Shown here piece after piece: positions 60,476-64,000 of a stretch of 64,000 nt of DNA. Numbering within the stretch: position 1 is the stretch's first letter; each line of letters starts with the position of its first letter. The position numbers and the translations under genes are program-made. This stretch comes from Limnoperna fortunei (taxonomy: Eukaryota > Mollusca > Bivalvia > Mytilida > Modiolidae). Under the pieces are notes generated by a model. The model did not search any database and was not told the origin of the DNA. It saw nothing but the letters and a program-made list of their open reading frames with translations. The stretch covers positions 21,612,452-21,676,451 of the forward strand of contig OX104124.1 of assembly GCA_944474755.1 (NCBI GenBank), read 5' to 3'.

Positions 60476-60698
60476 TTTAGATCTAAACAATTGTTTCACA
60501 ATTGACATTAGCAGTACTGAAGTGGACCATTCTTATCTTCTTTAAATACTAAACATTATTTTTATTTTGCGACTTTTTAAGCATTTTCATTTTGGCAAGA
60601 ATTTCTATATTTTATGAATAATTTTGTACATTTTACATTGGAATTAACTTTATTTAGTTTGTTTATAATGACATAAAATTCTATGTTTCATTATTCAG

Positions 60699-60732
60699 GG
60701 AATATTTAGACTTTGAATTTGGAGCGTTAAAG
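60699..60732 (+). CDS. XRN1: XRN1 exon 8 (short)
   Basis: Acceptor TTATTCAG, donor GTTAGT. One base completes the phase-2 codon from exon 7, then EYLDFEFGALK. This fits the family's REYIDYEF..(V/L)KEK position. Joining directly to exon 7 keeps the frame but skips about 19 residues normally found in between. No downstream XRN1 exon (next expected block FKYDIERIIDDW) was found before 64000. Confidence 0.75.
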
Positions 60733-60914
60733 GTTAGTTATTGTATATTGTTATATTTTTTGAGTGATGTTTTCTTCTCTTCATGCAATTTTTAGCTATA
60801 TAATGGCAATCAGTTTTTATTACGGAGATAAAGCCTGATTACACAGTGAAGGCATGGACCTTAAGTAATTAGAATGGCAATTGCTGTCAGTTAAGTTGGG
60901 TTAGAGTGCCAAAT

Positions 60915-60996
60915 GTTGGACCCGAACTCACAATCTGAGTGTTTACATGATGGAGATCAACAGTAGATGCTAACTAACGAAACCACTAAGGCCCCC
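60915..60996 (-). mobile_element. tRNA-like SINE head, minus strand
   Basis: The minus strand reads GGGGCCTTAGTGGTTTCGTT at the A-box end and GTGAGTTCGGGTCCAAC at the B-box end. It lies directly beside the plus-strand SINE at 61010, so the two heads face each other. Confidence 0.6.
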
Positions 60997-61009
60997 AGTA
61001 TAATTCATA

Positions 61010-61275
61010 GGGCCTTGGTGGCCGAGTGGTTAGGGTAGTTTGTATACTATAAAGCATGTGGGGTCTGTCATCAAGGAGATTGCAGGTTTCGAGTCTCACG
61101 GGCAGGGTGTACTTGACTCCAATCATAATTGACAAGGATTGCCAGTTTTCCTACCGAAGGTTGGGGGTTTTCTCTGGGTACTCCGGCTTCCTCCCCAATA
61201 AAAACTGGATGCCACGATATAGCTGAAATATTGCCGAAAGTGGTGTTAAACAACATTCAAACAAACAAAAACATA
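61010..61275 (+). mobile_element. tRNA-derived SINE, near full length
   Basis: Head GGCCTTGGTGGCCGAGTGG (tRNA-Leu-like A box) and B box GGTTTCGAGTCTCACGG, full body (GATTGCCAGTTTTCCTACCG, GGTACTCCGGCTTCCTCC) and tail AACATTCAAACAAACAAAAA. Best-preserved member in the window. Confidence 0.88.
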
Positions 61276-63058
61276 ACAAAACTAAAAAATTCTATTACAC
61301 TTGGTAGTCAGTTTATGCCCCTCTGAAAATAAAATTCTTTTTTTTTTACATTATCTTAGGACTCATGGTAGTAATACTGGTAATTTCATTTATGAATAAT
61401 TTCAAATGTATATTTTATTTGCACAAATATTATTGTTTTAACAGTCAAAAGTTCTGTATGTCTCAAATGATTAATACTTCTCACTCATTCAAGTGTTTAG
61501 TTTTGTCTTAACTGTCAGACAGAAAAGCAGATGTTATTGGTTTTATTGGGTTCCTGTAAGTGTTTTTAGTATTGCGTTACATGTGTTTGTTGGAATGCGG
61601 ATTTGGAATTGTTCTTTGATTATTTGGCAATCAGTTTACTTGTTTTTCTTATTTAGAAACTATTTCTGAACATTTTTCAAACCTTATTTCAATTTTTAGT
61701 AAAATTTTAAAAGTGACTTTTAGGTAAACTGGCATTTAGTATTTATTAAGGAATACATCATGCGATTGTGTTATGTGATGAAGTTACAAGAGGACATTGT
61801 GTACATAAACATCACAGGGCTTTGGATCTGATAGTATAAAAAATTTATTTCTATAGAATATTCCTTAACATTTAATTATAATGATCATACTTAAAAATTT
61901 TAAGTTTAAATATAGCAATGACATCATTGAACTATTTTAAATTTTAATGGTGTAAGAAGAAGTCATGTGACCAACACAGGTAATATCAAAGAAATAATTT
62001 ATGAGTTGTGTGATGTTGTACTCATTTACACATGGACAGGACCTTTATATTCGATTATTTTTTACAGAGCAATAGCGAGGTAGAAAATATTAATATAAAG
62101 GCCCAGCACATCTTTAAATTAATAAAACATTATACCCAGAATGAATTATTACAATTCTCATATGACAAAATCCTGTGTTTTTTTATTCAAGCGGGCCATG
62201 ATTTTCTATCCACCATTTTCATGATGAAAAATTTTTGGTCAAGAAATCCTTTCAAGTTTGCAATGTACGGTGGACAAAATACACTATAACAAAACATATA
62301 TTAAATATTTTACTATAACGTGCCCTCAATATTTCTTATTTATTGACGTTTATTTTAATAATAAGAACTTTAAAATTCAGTCGTTAATATTGTGATGTCC
62401 TAAAACCTCTTGTGACCTAACGTTGCATTGCGTGTGTGCGAAGTTTTGGGATATGTCGGGTAATATATCGTTTGACATTATAAGGACGTCATATTAGAAT
62501 GTATAATATAATATTGTATGATATTAGTTGCTCCATTTGAATTGGATTTCAAATTGCAGACCAAATTAAATTATATTTTTAATGTTAAAAAAATACATTT
62601 ATCTAGACTATTAAATGTTATGTTAAATCTGTTTTTATTATATGAACAATTTATTTGAATTAGCAAATAAATATAATATAATCGACTAGTCTTGAAAAAT
62701 TAATATCATTGGATATTTGTAGAGTTCATTAAATATTTGTATATCGATACATAGCTTACCACTATAAATTCTGAGATACTCCCTTAGCGACCTTGACACA
62801 GCAGGAAGATAAACAATAGTTCTTGAAATGTTCCCCTCAAACCGGTTATCCCATCTATAATACCCTATTTACCTCATTCCATTTCCTGCTGCGGCAACGA
62901 TTGGCACGATTTTTTGCTGCATAGCTAGCTATATTGAAAGGAAGATTTATTTGTTGAATTTTGCAATTTTTCTTCATTATTTGAATTGTTTGTATTGTTT
63001 TGCATATTATTGTCAGGTAAGATTTGCATTATTATGAATTTTACCAGCATAAATATTA

Positions 63059-64000
63059 ATGAAACTGATAGTCGGAGTACTTTTGACGAGAGTGTCATTA
63101 CAGGTACATCACACTTATTCCAGACCGATAAACAGTACTGGCTCCGCTTACTCTGCTTCAGGTTCAGCCATACGATTAAGCTCTGCACCTCCAGTCTGTA
63201 CTAGTTTTAGTGTACCTAGTACACCTTACAGTCAGTATCAGGCTTTTCCTCGGCCTCCTTGGGGTCTTCCTCCCCAATCTTTTCAGGGACAGGGTATTTA
63301 CACCTACCCATACTGGCCTCAGCCAGCTTTTGATGGGCATGATTCCTTTAGAGCCCCAATTTCTTCAGCTATGTCTCAGAATTCTGAAACAACTTCTTTG
63401 GTTTCTGGGTTTAAGGAGGCCCTAGCTGATTTAAAAAAATCTATGTTGGAGGAATTAGGTGCAATTTCTAGTAGAGTCTCAGCTTTAGAGGGCAATGGTG
63501 CCTCCATCTCTTCACCTCAGGTGGAAGAGTCTGACATTATCTCCATGGCCCCAGGTAGCCAGGAAGCTGACTTCCTTGGGGAAGATGTGGAAAATGATGA
63601 GACTTCTGTTGCCCGCATCCCAGTTAGAGCAGTTTCTTCTCTTACGTCTTCCCTGTCTTCACAGGTTTGTTCCCCTAGGGAATCCGAGGTCGAGGACTCT
63701 GTTGTGTCTTCTAAAGATCAACTCCGAGCTAGGGTTTATTCTCTCTTAAGAGATGTTGCCCATGTTCATTGTCCATCTCCTCCTAGACCTAAGAAAACTG
63801 TTTCTACTTTTGAGACATCATGTGGATTAGTCCAGGAAGAACTTGCCACTTACAAGTCTTTTCCAGAATCTAATCACACTACTGCAGCTATTCAGTTTGT
63901 TAACGACTGTCTCGATAACAAACTGTTTGATAAGTTTGCTCAGGGGTCTTCTGCTGCAGGTTTTGGTGCTACTTCTTTTCCAGGTAGATTCAGGAGTAAG
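63059..64000 (+). CDS. Gag-like ORF of a retroelement, open at window end
   Basis: The plus-strand frame is open for 314 codons from an ATG at 63059 to the end of the window. Codon use (many TCT/GTT/CCT) and GC content differ from the surrounding AT-rich DNA. Residues ~20-110 are rich in Ser, Pro, Gln, Tyr and aromatics (PPWGLPPQSFQGQG). Residues ~113-142 form a probable amphipathic helix or coiled coil (FKEALADLKKSMLEEL). Then come acidic Ser-rich stretches, and finally a region with TAAIQFVNDCLDNKLF. No zinc knuckle, protease or RT is in view. The composition and layout resemble the first ORF of DIRS/Ngaro-type or LTR elements, but this is not proven. An alternative start at 63034 with a splice (CAG/GTACAT near 63101) is possible. 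Confidence 0.55.
   Translation, partial: MKLIVGVLLTRVSLQVHHTYSRPINSTGSAYSASGSAIRLSSAPPVCTSFSVPSTPYSQYQAFPRPPWGLPPQSFQGQGIYTYPYWPQPAFDGHDSFRAPISSAMSQNSETTSLVSGFKEALADLKKSMLEELGAISSRVSALEGNGASISSPQVEESDIISMAPGSQEADFLGEDVENDETSVARIPVRAVSSLTSSLSSQVCSPRESEVEDSVVSSKDQLRARVYSLLRDVAHVHCPSPPRPKKTVSTFETSCGLVQEELATYKSFPESNHTTAAIQFVNDCLDNKLFDKFAQGSSAAGFGATSFPGRFRSK

Larger units (their letters stand above)
60733..63058. other. Intron or flank after the last visible XRN1 exon
   Basis: Holds two SINE-derived segments (listed) and otherwise AT-rich DNA. The 85-codon frame at 62032-62289 has no recognised domain. Confidence 0.5.

Overview
The window looks like intronic and intergenic DNA from a bivalve mollusc, possibly a mussel; the genus is not established. 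The grounds are AT-rich DNA, short exons in long introns, tRNA-Leu-like SINEs with the body usual in molluscs, lectin-type secreted protein genes, and satellite-bearing composite elements of the kind known from oysters. No bacterial, plasmid or CRISPR feature was found.

Layout. 1-5000: low-information DNA with a decayed minus-strand non-LTR retrotransposon (2280-3530), a 62-bp-arm foldback (3829-3975) and a SINE. 5362-12415: 3' part of a minus-strand gene with two thrombospondin type-1 exons and a two-exon F5/8 type C (fucolectin-like) domain. Its largest intron holds two tail-to-tail inverted repeats with hammerhead-ribozyme-like sequences, and between them ~446-bp units with tRNA-Leu-like heads that invert around a short palindrome. 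13753-29950: a 16-kb mosaic of four composite elements (module A, array of ~155-bp repeats, module B), about 71 copies of the 155-mer in all. 31982-35056: an imperfect tandem segmental duplication. 36607-37649: last two exons of a PAN/apple-like secreted protein. 41452-43720: two minisatellites. 44359-44561: a C-type lectin exon that has lost its terminal cysteines. 46290-49047: a decayed non-LTR retrotransposon with a small terminal-inverted-repeat insertion nested in it. 49838-60732: the 5' exons of XRN1, the cytoplasmic 5'-3' exoribonuclease, with SINEs in the introns. 63059-64000: an open frame running off the end that looks like a retroelement Gag.

The host genes (TSP1-F5/8C protein, PAN-like protein, C-type lectin, XRN1) are unrelated and show no operon-like organisation. 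Most of the interesting structure is repeat-derived. The strongest points are the hammerhead-ribozyme-like foldbacks and the satellite-bearing composite elements carrying perfect nuclear-receptor-type direct repeats in a hairpin.
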